From: Rhodoblastus acidophilus
Lineage (GTDB): Bacteria > Pseudomonadota > Alphaproteobacteria > Rhizobiales > Beijerinckiaceae
DNA: 64,000 nucleotides
Direction of reading: 5' to 3'
Assembly: GCF_900187365.1 (NCBI RefSeq)
Contig: NZ_FYDG01000001.1
Coordinates: 744,001 to 808,000 of the forward strand
A program made the position numbers and the translations under genes. The notes below the pieces were generated by a model that saw nothing but the letters and a program-made list of their open reading frames with translations, had not been told where the DNA came from and ran no database searches. Each line of letters starts with the position of its first letter. The stretch's first letter is position 1. Below are positions 26,945-34,258 of the stretch, piece after piece.

Positions 26945-27001
26945 TTTATTTTGACGCATAGTCTTTTCCGAAAACCGGGCACGCTTTTCGGGAATCTGCG
27001 C
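26945..27001. repeat. dispersed intergenic palindromic repeat, copy B
   Basis: This is related to the copy at 2733-2793 over about 57 bases (shared core TTCCGAAAACCG, then GCACGC, then TTTCGGGA-like arm). CCGAAAA and TTTTCGG can pair with one bulge. It lies in the convergent gap between ispE and the glycosyltransferase gene, and ends exactly at the stop codon of the latter. Confidence 0.65.
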
Positions 27002-27942
27002 TAGACGCAGTTGGCGTCCTCGTTGCGGGAGCGCAGATAGCGGTCGAACGCTCGCTCCAGCTCCGGCTTGTCGCCGGAAAACTCCAGCACGCCCCAGGAA
27101 TTGCGGATCAGGTCGTTGACCGGGTCGAACTGGTGCTGCACGAACATATCCCAGCGCCCGACATAATTGCGCCGGACTTTGGAGCCGTGGAAAAGGTGCT
27201 CGACGGCGAACGGCAGCGCCCCCACCTTGCCCTTGACATGCTCGCGCGCCCGCGCCTCCCAGCGCTGCACCGCATTGAGGTAATTGCCATTGGCCTTGCC
27301 GTGCACCGACTTGTCGCCGAACCCCGCCAGCGCCAGCGCCATATGGTGGTCGCCCGACCCCATGCCGCCCACCTCGAACAGACCGCCGAGCTTGTCGAGA
27401 ACTTCGCGCGTATAGGCCCAGGCGTAGCCGCTGTGGGGATATTCGTAGGGGCCGCCGTCCGACTTCCACATTTTCGGGCCATTGGGCGCGACCGGCTGGC
27501 CCGCGTGCAGCAGAGAGGCGAAGCTCTTGTGGACGCCGATCAATTCGTCGTTCGGCCCGAGGTCGTAGCAGATTTCCCAGGGCTGGATCACCGGATAGAG
27601 GTGCAGCGCATTGATCACCTCCCTGGCCCAGCCGGGACGGCGGAACACGATATCGGCGTCGAACGAGCCAAAATATCTGGCATCCTCCGGCGAACGGGCA
27701 AACCCGATATTCATCAGGTTTTCCTTGTTCCAGACCAATGTCTTGGCGCGCACCGGCACATAGGTGATGCGGGGATAGCCGGCGAAGTCCTCCAATTCGT
27801 AGGGACGGTCGCCATAGGCGCATTCGACCAAGGTGACCCGGACCTCGGGCTCCTCCAGCCAGGAGCCGATCGCTCGTCGCGCCGTGGCGACGCGGCTCTT
27901 CCAAAGCAGCGGATTGGCTATTACTGTAACAATGTCAAGCAT
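27001..27942 (-). CDS. GT-A-type glycosyltransferase
   Basis: The 313-residue product has a GT-A nucleotide-sugar fold: strand MLDIVTVIANP, then ARYFGSFDADIVFRRPGW with a DAD metal-binding motif near 92. A second acidic/His region, GGMGSGDHHMALALAG, appears near 195 and would suit galactosyltransferase-type catalytic contacts. I cannot name the acceptor. I chose the ATG at 27942; a GTG at 27945 also opens the frame. It is downstream of a 370-base non-coding stretch, and a dispersed repeat borders its stop. Confidence 0.75.
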   Translation of the reverse strand: MLDIVTVIANPLLWKSRVATARRAIGSWLEEPEVRVTLVECAYGDRPYELEDFAGYPRITYVPVRAKTLVWNKENLMNIGFARSPEDARYFGSFDADIVFRRPGWAREVINALHLYPVIQPWEICYDLGPNDELIGVHKSFASLLHAGQPVAPNGPKMWKSDGGPYEYPHSGYAWAYTREVLDKLGGLFEVGGMGSGDHHMALALAGFGDKSVHGKANGNYLNAVQRWEARAREHVKGKVGALPFAVEHLFHGSKVRRNYVGRWDMFVQHQFDPVNDLIRNSWGVLEFSGDKPELERAFDRYLRSRNEDANCV

Positions 27943-27945
27943 CAC

Positions 27946-28315
27946 CCCCCCAAAAAGCTGGCCTCAGCTTTACAGGCAACGTTTCTCTCTCGGTGGATTC
28001 CCGTTCGTTCGCGCTCTGCGGCCGTCACATCTGTGATTCTATTGCGGCGCGTCTCAATTACAGGTTGTAGTTAATGGAATTTTCAGGAGCCAGCAAGCGC
28101 CGCGCTCATGGTCGCCTAATGATTTTTTTGCAGGATCAAGCTCTTGGCTTTCGCCGCCCGAACGGCTGCTTTTGCAGGCGAACAGGGCGTTTTTTCGCAC
28201 CGCCCCGCATCGGGCGCCCCGCCGCAATATCGCCACTGCGCTGACGAATGTCCGCCGCGTGAGTCTTTCTTGCAACGCTCGCGCGGAGAGAACCTCCCCA
28301 TGGGCGGCCGCGCAT
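27946..28315. other. 370-base gap without a supported gene
   Basis: This stretch lies between the glycosyltransferase start and the small-RNA terminator. Two short frames (plus strand from 28074, about 57 codons, and minus strand 28054-28275) have no ribosome-binding site and no recognisable product. It may hold the promoter of the leftward glycosyltransferase gene. I see no repeat or palindrome of note. Confidence 0.5.
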
Positions 28316-28343
28316 AAAAAAAAGGCCGCTGCGAACAGCGGCC
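28316..28343 (-). terminator. intrinsic terminator of the candidate small RNA
   Basis: GGCCGCTG (28324-28331) and CAGCGGCC (28336-28343) pair perfectly around a CGAA loop. On the minus strand they are followed by eight T residues (28316-28323). No protein gene on the minus strand ends nearby, so it must end an RNA-only unit. Confidence 0.9.
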
Positions 28344-28400
28344 CAAGTCTAGGGAGGAAACGCCCAAGGAGGGCTGCAGCACAGGCGAGGCCTGCGCTAC
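28316..28400 (-). ncRNA. candidate small RNA with anti-Shine-Dalgarno motifs
   Basis: A complete small transcription unit lies on the minus strand: a consensus promoter (28408-28436), about 85 bases, then an intrinsic terminator (28316-28343). The RNA would fold as a 7-bp hairpin (GCGCAGG with CCTGTGC, one G-U pair), a hairpin GCCC-TCCTT-GGGC with an anti-Shine-Dalgarno CCTCCTT segment in its loop, an unpaired GTTTCCTCCCTAGAC, and the terminator stem. This layout, with CU-rich loops facing ribosome-binding sites, matches what I recall of the alpha-r14 / NfeR1 family of Rhizobiales trans-acting small RNAs. I give that family name tentatively. It is divergent from the acid phosphatase gene. Confidence 0.7.
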
Positions 28401-28407
28401 GAGGTCT

Positions 28408-28436
28408 AATCTATGTTGCGACGCACAAAATGTCAA
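28408..28436 (-). promoter_or_regulatory. sigma-70-type promoter of the small RNA
   Basis: On the minus strand TTGACA (28431-28436) is followed by exactly 17 bases and then TAGATT (28408-28413). The -35 is perfect and the -10 matches TATAAT at four of six positions, with ideal spacing. Transcription would begin near 28400. Confidence 0.75.
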
Positions 28437-28529
28437 TGCTTTTGCTGCGACGCATCATTGCAAAGTCGCCAGCGGGCGGCGATACAGGCGCTCCGCCGTG
28501 TGTCGCGAGCATGGCCGCCTGGAGGAAAA

Positions 28530-29237
28530 ATGCAGAAATCCGCCCTTCTCGTCTCCGTCGCTCTGGTTTTGACGCCGGTTTCCGCCCTGGCGCGGGAGGC
28601 GGTGTTCGTCACGCCCGAACAATCCGAAGCTATCCTGATCGTGCCGCCGCCGCCGGCGGACGGGTCCGAGGCGCATCAGGCCGATCTGGCGCGGCTGCAC
28701 GAGATCGAGCGCACGCGCACGCCGCAACAGGAGGAGGCCGCGCGCGCCGACGCCGGCAACCAAACGATTTTCATGTTCAAGCCGCTGTTCGGCGATGTTT
28801 TTTCCGAAGCGAACCTGCCGCTGACGGTCGCCCTGGCCCGTCGCGTTTTCGAAGACGCCAAGGTCAATGTCGGCGCGGCCAAACATTTGTATAATCGCAA
28901 GCGGCCCTATGCGGCGGATCCGACGCTGCATCCGGCCTGCCCCACCACGCCCAAGGACGATTCTTATCCGAGCGGCCACAGCATGGTCGGCTGGCTGCTC
29001 GGCCTGACCCTGGTGGAAATGGTTCCCGAGCGGCGCGACGACATTCTCGCCCGCGCCGCCGGCTTCGCCTTCGCCCGCAATATCTGCGGCGTGCATTACC
29101 CCAGCGATATCGAAGCAGCCCGGGCGCTGGCCTATGCGGTTCACGGCGCGCTGGCGCAGAACCCGAGCTACAAGACGGAGCTGGCGGCGGCCCGCGCGGA
29201 ATTGCGCAAGGCGCTGAACCTGCCGGAGACGCCGTAA
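28530..29237 (+). CDS. class A acid phosphatase (PhoN-like)
   Basis: The 235-residue product has a signal peptide (MQKSALLVSVALVLTPVSALA) and the PAP2-type active site of class A nonspecific acid phosphatases: the KxxxxxxRP motif in KHLYNRKRPYAAD near 120, PSGHSMVGW near 153, and ARNICGVHYPSDIEAAR near 190, with a typical His and Asp (the usual SR becomes AR). Such periplasmic enzymes dephosphorylate organic phosphates. The ATG at 28530 has GGAGG at 28521-28525. It is divergent from the small RNA unit. Confidence 0.9.
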   Translation: MQKSALLVSVALVLTPVSALAREAVFVTPEQSEAILIVPPPPADGSEAHQADLARLHEIERTRTPQQEEAARADAGNQTIFMFKPLFGDVFSEANLPLTVALARRVFEDAKVNVGAAKHLYNRKRPYAADPTLHPACPTTPKDDSYPSGHSMVGWLLGLTLVEMVPERRDDILARAAGFAFARNICGVHYPSDIEAARALAYAVHGALAQNPSYKTELAAARAELRKALNLPETP

Positions 29238-29256
29238 ACCCGGCGCTCCCGGCGGA

Positions 29257-29574
29257 TCACTCCATGCCGGCGACGGTGTGGTCCTGATTGAAGCCGCGAT
29301 TGAGCATGATCGACTGGGCGTGGCCCTGCGCGTCATGCCATTTGGCGCGGCAGATCTGCGGACCGCACCAGATTTCGGGGAAGTGGTACAGCGGCTTGCC
29401 ATTGGCCATGCGCGCGCCATAGGAGGCGTCGGGCCTCCAGCCCTGGGCGATCAGGGCGGCGCGCGCTTCCATATAGGGCTCGCCGGAGGCGACCTGCGCC
29501 AGCGCCGGCGCCGCCAGCGCGCCGGCCAGCGCCAAGGTCGCCAACGTCGTCACCCCGAAAAAACCTGTCTTCAT
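29257..29574 (-). CDS. small secreted hypothetical protein
   Basis: The product has 105 residues with a signal peptide (MKTGFFGVTTLATLALAGALAAPALA). The mature part holds a Cys pair (EIWCGPQICRAKW) that likely forms a disulfide and a central segment ARAALIAQGWRPDAS typical of Rhizobiales secreted hypotheticals. No family can be named. It is on the same strand as the MltB-type gene, 13 bases after it, so they probably form a unit. Confidence 0.65.
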   Translation of the reverse strand: MKTGFFGVTTLATLALAGALAAPALAQVASGEPYMEARAALIAQGWRPDASYGARMANGKPLYHFPEIWCGPQICRAKWHDAQGHAQSIMLNRGFNQDHTVAGME

Positions 29575-29587
29575 TGCTCATTCTCCA

Positions 29588-30757
29588 TCAATTCGCGCGC
29601 AAAAGGTCGAGGACAGCGCGCGAGGGATACCCATCGGCCCTGGCCACCCCGGCGCCGCGTTGCAGGGCGTGAATGGCCAGCCGCGTCACCGGCCCGAATC
29701 GTCCGTCGATCTTGCCGTCGTACAGCCCCTTTTGCATCAGGCCACGCTGAATGTCCGCGCGCTCCTCCGCCGAAAGCGGCTGCGCCTCGGCCGGCCACGC
29801 CTGCCGCAGCGCGGGCCGGCCGGCGATGCGCTCAGCCAGCACCGAACCGGCGAAGGCGTAGGAGTCCGAAAAATTATAGGCCTTCAGCACGAAGAAATTT
29901 TCGGACAGCAGGAAGGCCGGCCCCTCGGCGCCGACCGGGAAGAACAGCATGGCCGCCCCGGCGCGCGGCAGATCGGCCTGCGCGCCGCCGTCCAGCGGCT
30001 TGAACCCCGCCGCGCGCCAGGCGGCAAAATCCTGCTTCAGCGTGGCATAGTCGAAACCTTCCGGCGCGCGCGTTTCGATCAGGGGAGCGAGGCCCGCCGC
30101 CCAGCTGCTTTCATGCAGGAAATTGCCGATCGACAGCAACGAATCCGGCGCGTTCCAGATGTCGGGCGCGCCGCCGGACGCACTTTTGGCGTATTTGAGA
30201 TAGGCGGAGGGCATGAATTGCGGATCGCCCATCGCCCCCGCCCAGGATCCCCGAAGCTTTTCGCGCGGCAGGCCCTTTTGCAGCAGGACGAGTCCGGCGA
30301 CGAATTCCTGCGCATAGACGGGATTATCGGGATGCAGGAACGCCAGCGTCGCGAGGGTGCGGAAAATGTCGCGGTCGCCGCGCGAGCGGCCGAAATCGCT
30401 TTCCATGCCCCACAGCGCGACGATCATCTCGCCGGGAACCCCGGCGGCGCGGGAAGCCGCGTTCAAGGCAGTGGCGTTTTTCTGCGCGGCGTCTCGCCCC
30501 GCCTTGGCGCGGGCGGGTGAAGCGGCCTCATCGACATAGGTTTTCAGCGGCCGGGTGAACTCGCCCTGCCCCGCGCGCTTGCCGGACAGCGACGGATCCT
30601 GGCTCAAGCCGCCGATCACGGATTCGAAAATCTCGTCGGACACGCCGGCGGCGCGGGCGGTACCGCGGAACCCCTCGACGAAGCCGGCGAAATCCTCCGC
30701 CCAGGCCGGGCTGGCGGCCAGCGCCGCCGCCAGGCTCAAGAATGCGCGTCGATCCAT
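29588..30757 (-). CDS. lytic murein transglycosylase, MltB family
   Basis: The 389-residue product has a Tat/Sec-type signal (MDRRAFLSLAAALAASPAWA) and an SLT domain (about 20-300) with the catalytic Glu in ALWGMESDFGRSRG near 125. Other family motifs include GSWAGAMGDPQFMPSAYLKYA (the family's G-A-M-GxxQFMPS segment) and NAPDSLLSIGNFLHESSW. A C-terminal peptidoglycan-binding domain (about 320-388, FGPVTRLAIHALQRGAGV) follows. It cleaves peptidoglycan to 1,6-anhydro products. It lies seven bases after the DMT transporter gene on the same strand and in turn is followed by a small secreted protein. Confidence 0.93.
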   Translation of the reverse strand: MDRRAFLSLAAALAASPAWAEDFAGFVEGFRGTARAAGVSDEIFESVIGGLSQDPSLSGKRAGQGEFTRPLKTYVDEAASPARAKAGRDAAQKNATALNAASRAAGVPGEMIVALWGMESDFGRSRGDRDIFRTLATLAFLHPDNPVYAQEFVAGLVLLQKGLPREKLRGSWAGAMGDPQFMPSAYLKYAKSASGGAPDIWNAPDSLLSIGNFLHESSWAAGLAPLIETRAPEGFDYATLKQDFAAWRAAGFKPLDGGAQADLPRAGAAMLFFPVGAEGPAFLLSENFFVLKAYNFSDSYAFAGSVLAERIAGRPALRQAWPAEAQPLSAEERADIQRGLMQKGLYDGKIDGRFGPVTRLAIHALQRGAGVARADGYPSRAVLDLLRAN

Positions 30758-30764
30758 GGTTCCC

Positions 30765-31676
30765 TCACCTGCGCCCGCCCCATTCAGCCAGAGCTATGCC
30801 AGACAAACCGAGAATCATGGCGGCGGCGTGATAGGGGTGAAACGGCTCGCCGAGCAGGCTTATCGCAAACACGGCCCCGAACAAAGGCGTCAGATTGGTG
30901 AAAATTCCGGCGCGCCCCGGCCCGATCAACTGCACCGCGCGCATGAAGAAAATCTGCGACATCAGCGACGGAAACAGCGCGACGAACAACACGAAGGCCC
31001 AGCCCGTGGGCGAGGGCCAGAAGAAGCCGCCGGAGGCGATCTCCCAAGCGAACAGGGGCAGCGATTCGACGAAAGCCGCCACCGCCATGCCGGCGAAAAA
31101 CACCAGCGGCGGCAGCGGCGGCCGGTCGCGCAGCGACACGGTGTAGAGCGCGTAGAGCACGCAGGCGACGAGCATCATCGCGTCGCCGCTGTTGAGCGAC
31201 AGCGCGCCCAGGCGCAACGGATCGCCCTGCGCGGCGATCAGGCCGACGCCGCAAAACGACAGGGCCATGCCGGCGAACTGCAGTGGACGCGCCGGGAAGC
31301 CCTTGAACAGGGCGCCGAGCGCCAGCACGCTCGCGGGAATCGCGCCTTGCAGCAGGCCGAGGTTGACGGCGCTGGTGCGCGATCCCGCAAGATAAAACAG
31401 CACGTTGAAGCCGGTATAGCCGCTCAGCGCCATCAGGCACATATACAGCTTGCGCGTCCGAAGAACAGGCCAGGCCTTGCGCAAGTCCTCGCGCAGGAAC
31501 GGCAGGATCATGGCGCACACCAGCAGCCAGCGCAGGGTGACGAGCGTGAGCGGCGGAACCTCGCCGACGGCGGCGCGGCTCACCACGCCATGCGCGCCCC
31601 ACATGGCGGCGGTCAGAACGAGCAAGGTCACCGCGCTGCCGTTGAGGGCGCGGTGGGCGCGAATCCATGCGGTCAC
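30765..31676 (-). CDS. EamA/DMT family transporter
   Basis: The 303-residue product has ten hydrophobic helices in two EamA repeats (about 15-150 and 160-300), typical drug/metabolite exporter size. The first repeat begins LLVLTAAMWGAHGVVSRAAV and the second ALSLNSGDAMMLVACVLYAL. The substrate is unknown. I chose the GTG at 31676 because GGAG lies seven bases upstream; the longer frame to 31739 lacks one. It leads a unit with the MltB-type gene. Confidence 0.88.
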   Translation of the reverse strand: MTAWIRAHRALNGSAVTLLVLTAAMWGAHGVVSRAAVGEVPPLTLVTLRWLLVCAMILPFLREDLRKAWPVLRTRKLYMCLMALSGYTGFNVLFYLAGSRTSAVNLGLLQGAIPASVLALGALFKGFPARPLQFAGMALSFCGVGLIAAQGDPLRLGALSLNSGDAMMLVACVLYALYTVSLRDRPPLPPLVFFAGMAVAAFVESLPLFAWEIASGGFFWPSPTGWAFVLFVALFPSLMSQIFFMRAVQLIGPGRAGIFTNLTPLFGAVFAISLLGEPFHPYHAAAMILGLSGIALAEWGGRR

Positions 31677-31813
31677 CTGTTTCTCCTTGGCCGAGACCTT
31701 TGGCGGCGCGCGCGCGAATGTCCAGCGCCGGCCGCGCAAGCGGCGCTTGCGCCGAAAAAAACGCGCAATCGCGCGGTTAGTGTGCGGCCAAGGTTCCGAC
31801 CCAGAGGATTTTC

Positions 31814-33433
31814 ATGCGCCTGTTGATTTCTTTCGCCGCCCTTTGCCTCGCCTGTCCCGCGCTCGCGGCGGAGATCGAAGCCGCCTCGCGGGTGGAGGCC
31901 GTCACGCTCTATCCCGACGCCGCCCAGGCCACCCGCGTGGTCGACGTCGATCTGCCCGCCGGCGCCAGCCGGGTGCTGCTGCGCGGCCTTCCGGCGACGC
32001 TCGACGCCGCCACGCTGCAAATCGCCGGCGCGGGCGAAGCGGCTCTGACGCTTGGCGCGGTGGATGTGCGCCGCGCGCCCGCGCCCAAATTGGACGGCGA
32101 GTTCGAGACCTCGCTGAAAGGCTTGCGCGACGAGCGCGACGCCGCGCAGGTCAAGGCCGACGCGCTCGCCGCCAAGGCGGCGATGATCCAGGCCTATGGG
32201 CAGAAAGGCCCGGCCCGGATCGACGACAAGCCGCTGTCGGCGCAGGAGTGGAGCGCGGCCTTCGATCTGGTGGGAAGCGCGCTGGCCAGGACCGGCGAGG
32301 AGCTGCGGCTGGCCCGCGCCGCCGTCGCGGAGATCGAGGCGAGGATCAAGGCCCAGGAAGCCGCCCGGCCGCCACACGGGCCGCGCGGCGCGGCGCAGGA
32401 TGTGGCTGTGGACGTCGAGGCGCCGTCAGCAGGCAAGTACAGCCTCAGCCTGACCTATCGCCTGCGCGGGGCCCGCTGGACGCCGGCCTATGAGGCGCGG
32501 CTGACCATGGGCGACAAGGGCAAGGGCGCGAAGCTGGAAGTGCTGCGCCGGGCCGCGATCAGCCAGCGCACCGGCGAGGATTGGAGCGACGTCAGTCTGA
32601 GCCTCGCCGCCTTCCCGGCCGCCTCCGGCGCCAGCGCGCCCGAGCCGCAGCCGCAAAAGCTGGAGTTTTTCGAGCCGCAGCCGATGGGAGGCCTGATGCG
32701 CGCCGTCCCGGCGCCCGCCGCCGCGCCGCCCGCCCCGGAGATGGCCGACGCCGCGCCCAAGCGCCGCGAGGCGGCGAAGCCGCAAATGGCGCAACTCGAC
32801 TTCAACGGCGTGCAGGCGTTGTTCCGCGCCCCTGGCAAGGTGAGCCTCGCCTCCGACGGGACAACGAAACTGGTGGCGCTGTCGACGCAATCGCCCGTCG
32901 CGGAGTTGAGCTGGAAAACCGCCCCGGCGCTCGACCCTCGCGCGTTTCTTTCGGCGCATTTCGTCAACGGCGAGGAGGCGCCGCTGCTGCCCGGCCCGGT
33001 GACGCTCTATCGCGACGGCGCGATGATCGGCCAGGGCGCGTTGAAGCTGATCGCCAGCCAGGAGGGCGCCGATCTCGGCTTCGGGCCGGACGAACGGGTG
33101 ACGGTCACGCGCAGCCCGGTTAAGCGCAAGGAAAACGAGCCGAGCTGGTACGGTCAGACCAAGACGGAAACGCGCGACTACAAGACCGTGCTGCGCAACC
33201 TGCACGACTTCCCCGTCGCTCTGCTGGCGATGGACCAGACGCCCTATTCCGAGACCAACGCCATTACGGTCGAGCTTCTGCCGCAGACCACGCAAGGCGC
33301 CGACAAGGACCCCGAGGGCAAGCGCGGCCTGCTCGAATGGCGCCTGACGCTGGCGCCGAACGAGAGCAAGGAGCTGCGCCTCGCCTATCGCATGAAATGG
33401 CCGGCGGATCGCGAGGTGATCGGCGCGCCCTGA
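31814..33433 (+). CDS. mucoidy inhibitor MuiA family protein (DUF4140-DUF4139)
   Basis: The 539-residue product has a signal peptide (MRLLISFAALCLACPALA) and the MuiA layout: N-terminal DUF4140 (RVEAVTLYPDAAQATRVVDV), a coiled-coil linker of about 60-100 residues (about 95-190), and a long C-terminal DUF4139 beta domain from about 205 (LSLTYRLRGARWTPAYEARL) ending LRLAYRMKWPADREVIGAP. The central region is disordered (PAPAAAPPAPEMADAAP). The function is unproven; relatives suppress mucoidy. It is monocistronic on the plus strand with a short gap from the divergent DMT gene. Confidence 0.88.
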   Translation: MRLLISFAALCLACPALAAEIEAASRVEAVTLYPDAAQATRVVDVDLPAGASRVLLRGLPATLDAATLQIAGAGEAALTLGAVDVRRAPAPKLDGEFETSLKGLRDERDAAQVKADALAAKAAMIQAYGQKGPARIDDKPLSAQEWSAAFDLVGSALARTGEELRLARAAVAEIEARIKAQEAARPPHGPRGAAQDVAVDVEAPSAGKYSLSLTYRLRGARWTPAYEARLTMGDKGKGAKLEVLRRAAISQRTGEDWSDVSLSLAAFPAASGASAPEPQPQKLEFFEPQPMGGLMRAVPAPAAAPPAPEMADAAPKRREAAKPQMAQLDFNGVQALFRAPGKVSLASDGTTKLVALSTQSPVAELSWKTAPALDPRAFLSAHFVNGEEAPLLPGPVTLYRDGAMIGQGALKLIASQEGADLGFGPDERVTVTRSPVKRKENEPSWYGQTKTETRDYKTVLRNLHDFPVALLAMDQTPYSETNAITVELLPQTTQGADKDPEGKRGLLEWRLTLAPNESKELRLAYRMKWPADREVIGAP

Positions 33434-33434
33434 G

Positions 33435-33795
33435 CGGCCCGCGCGGGGCCGAACGCCTGCGCGAAAGCGGCGGCGATCTCGTCAAGCCGTGCGGCGAGCC
33501 GAGCGCCACGCCCTCGGCGAAAGCGCGAAAGGTTTCCAGTCCCACGATGCGCGGCAGGATGTCGACGCTCACGTCGCCAAAACCGGCGCCGCGCGGCGCA
33601 GCCGGTTCATGGCGATGTGCTCAAAGGGATTGGCGTCCGTCGAATCCCAAACGCAGACATGATAGGCGCCGCCGGGCTTGAGGACGCGGCGCGCCTCACG
33701 ATGCGCCCGATCCTTACTGGCGGACGACGGCGTCAAAAGCGGCCTTCCGCAAAAGGCAGGCTTTGGGCGTCGGCGACTTGAACGGTCGTCATCTC
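33435..33795 (-). pseudogene. decayed SAM-dependent methyltransferase
   Basis: Pieces of one class I methyltransferase lie in different frames on the minus strand: MTTVQVADAQSLPFAEGRF (near 33737-33792), then DAVVRQ one base out of frame, then REARRVLKPGGAYHVCVWDS and TDANPFEHIAMNRLRRA (33600-33710). After a further shift comes LAARLDEIAAAFAQAFGPA (33435-33500). An extra T in GGCCGCTTTTGACG explains the first shift, and an internal deletion removes about ten residues before the KPGG segment. The glycine-rich SAM motif is missing at the 5' end. It sits just downstream of sufT, in the suf transcription direction. Confidence 0.75.
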
Positions 33796-33860
33796 GCCGC
33801 GCCATCGTCTCCGCGTAGTTTTCGCCCTCAGGCCGGCGAGATGCCAAGCGGCGGCTCCGC

Positions 33861-34232
33861 TCACCACATGTCGAGCGCGACGCGCGCCTCGTCCGACATG
33901 CGGCTCTGGTCCCACGGCGGATCGAACACCATTTTCACCTCGACGCCGGCGACGCCGGGAACGGCGGAAACCGCATTCTCCACCCAGATCGGCATTTCGC
34001 CCGCCACCGGACAGCCCGGCGCGGTCAAGGTCATGTCGATCTTGACGAAATGGCTGTCGTCGATCTCGACGCGATAGATCAGGCCGAGCTCGTAGATATC
34101 GGCGGGAATCTCCGGGTCGTAAACAGTCTTCAGCGCGGCGACGATGCCCTCGGTGAGTTGGTCGCAATCCTGCGCGCGCAAAGCCTCGGCGGCGATCTCG
34201 GGATGATTGGGCTGGGTGTCGGTCTCGGTCAT
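33861..34232 (-). CDS. sufT: Fe-S assembly protein SufT, DUF59
   Basis: The 123-residue DUF59/MIP18 protein has the family core IVAALKTVYDPEIPADIYELG and LTAPGCPVAGEMP with the conserved Cys, then VFDPPWDQSRMSDEAR. SufT helps mature Fe-S proteins. The ATG at 34232 is preceded by a gap of 26 bases from the sufS stop. The longer open frame to 34391 would run antisense-like through sufS, so I reject it. It is the last intact gene of the suf unit. Confidence 0.93.
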   Translation of the reverse strand: MTETDTQPNHPEIAAEALRAQDCDQLTEGIVAALKTVYDPEIPADIYELGLIYRVEIDDSHFVKIDMTLTAPGCPVAGEMPIWVENAVSAVPGVAGVEVKMVFDPPWDQSRMSDEARVALDMW

Positions 34233-34258
34233 CTTCGGGTCTATCCTGGCGAAATTCC

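Noticed and set aside
28074-28244. Short plus-strand frame of about 57 codons (MEFSGASKRRAHG start)
   Set aside because: It has no ribosome-binding site, an unusual Arg and Cys rich composition and no recognisable homologue.
28054-28275. Minus-strand frame with an RRTFVSAVA start that looks like a Tat signal
   Set aside because: It is 73 codons, lies downstream of the small-RNA terminator without its own promoter or ribosome-binding site, and the rest does not look like a protein.
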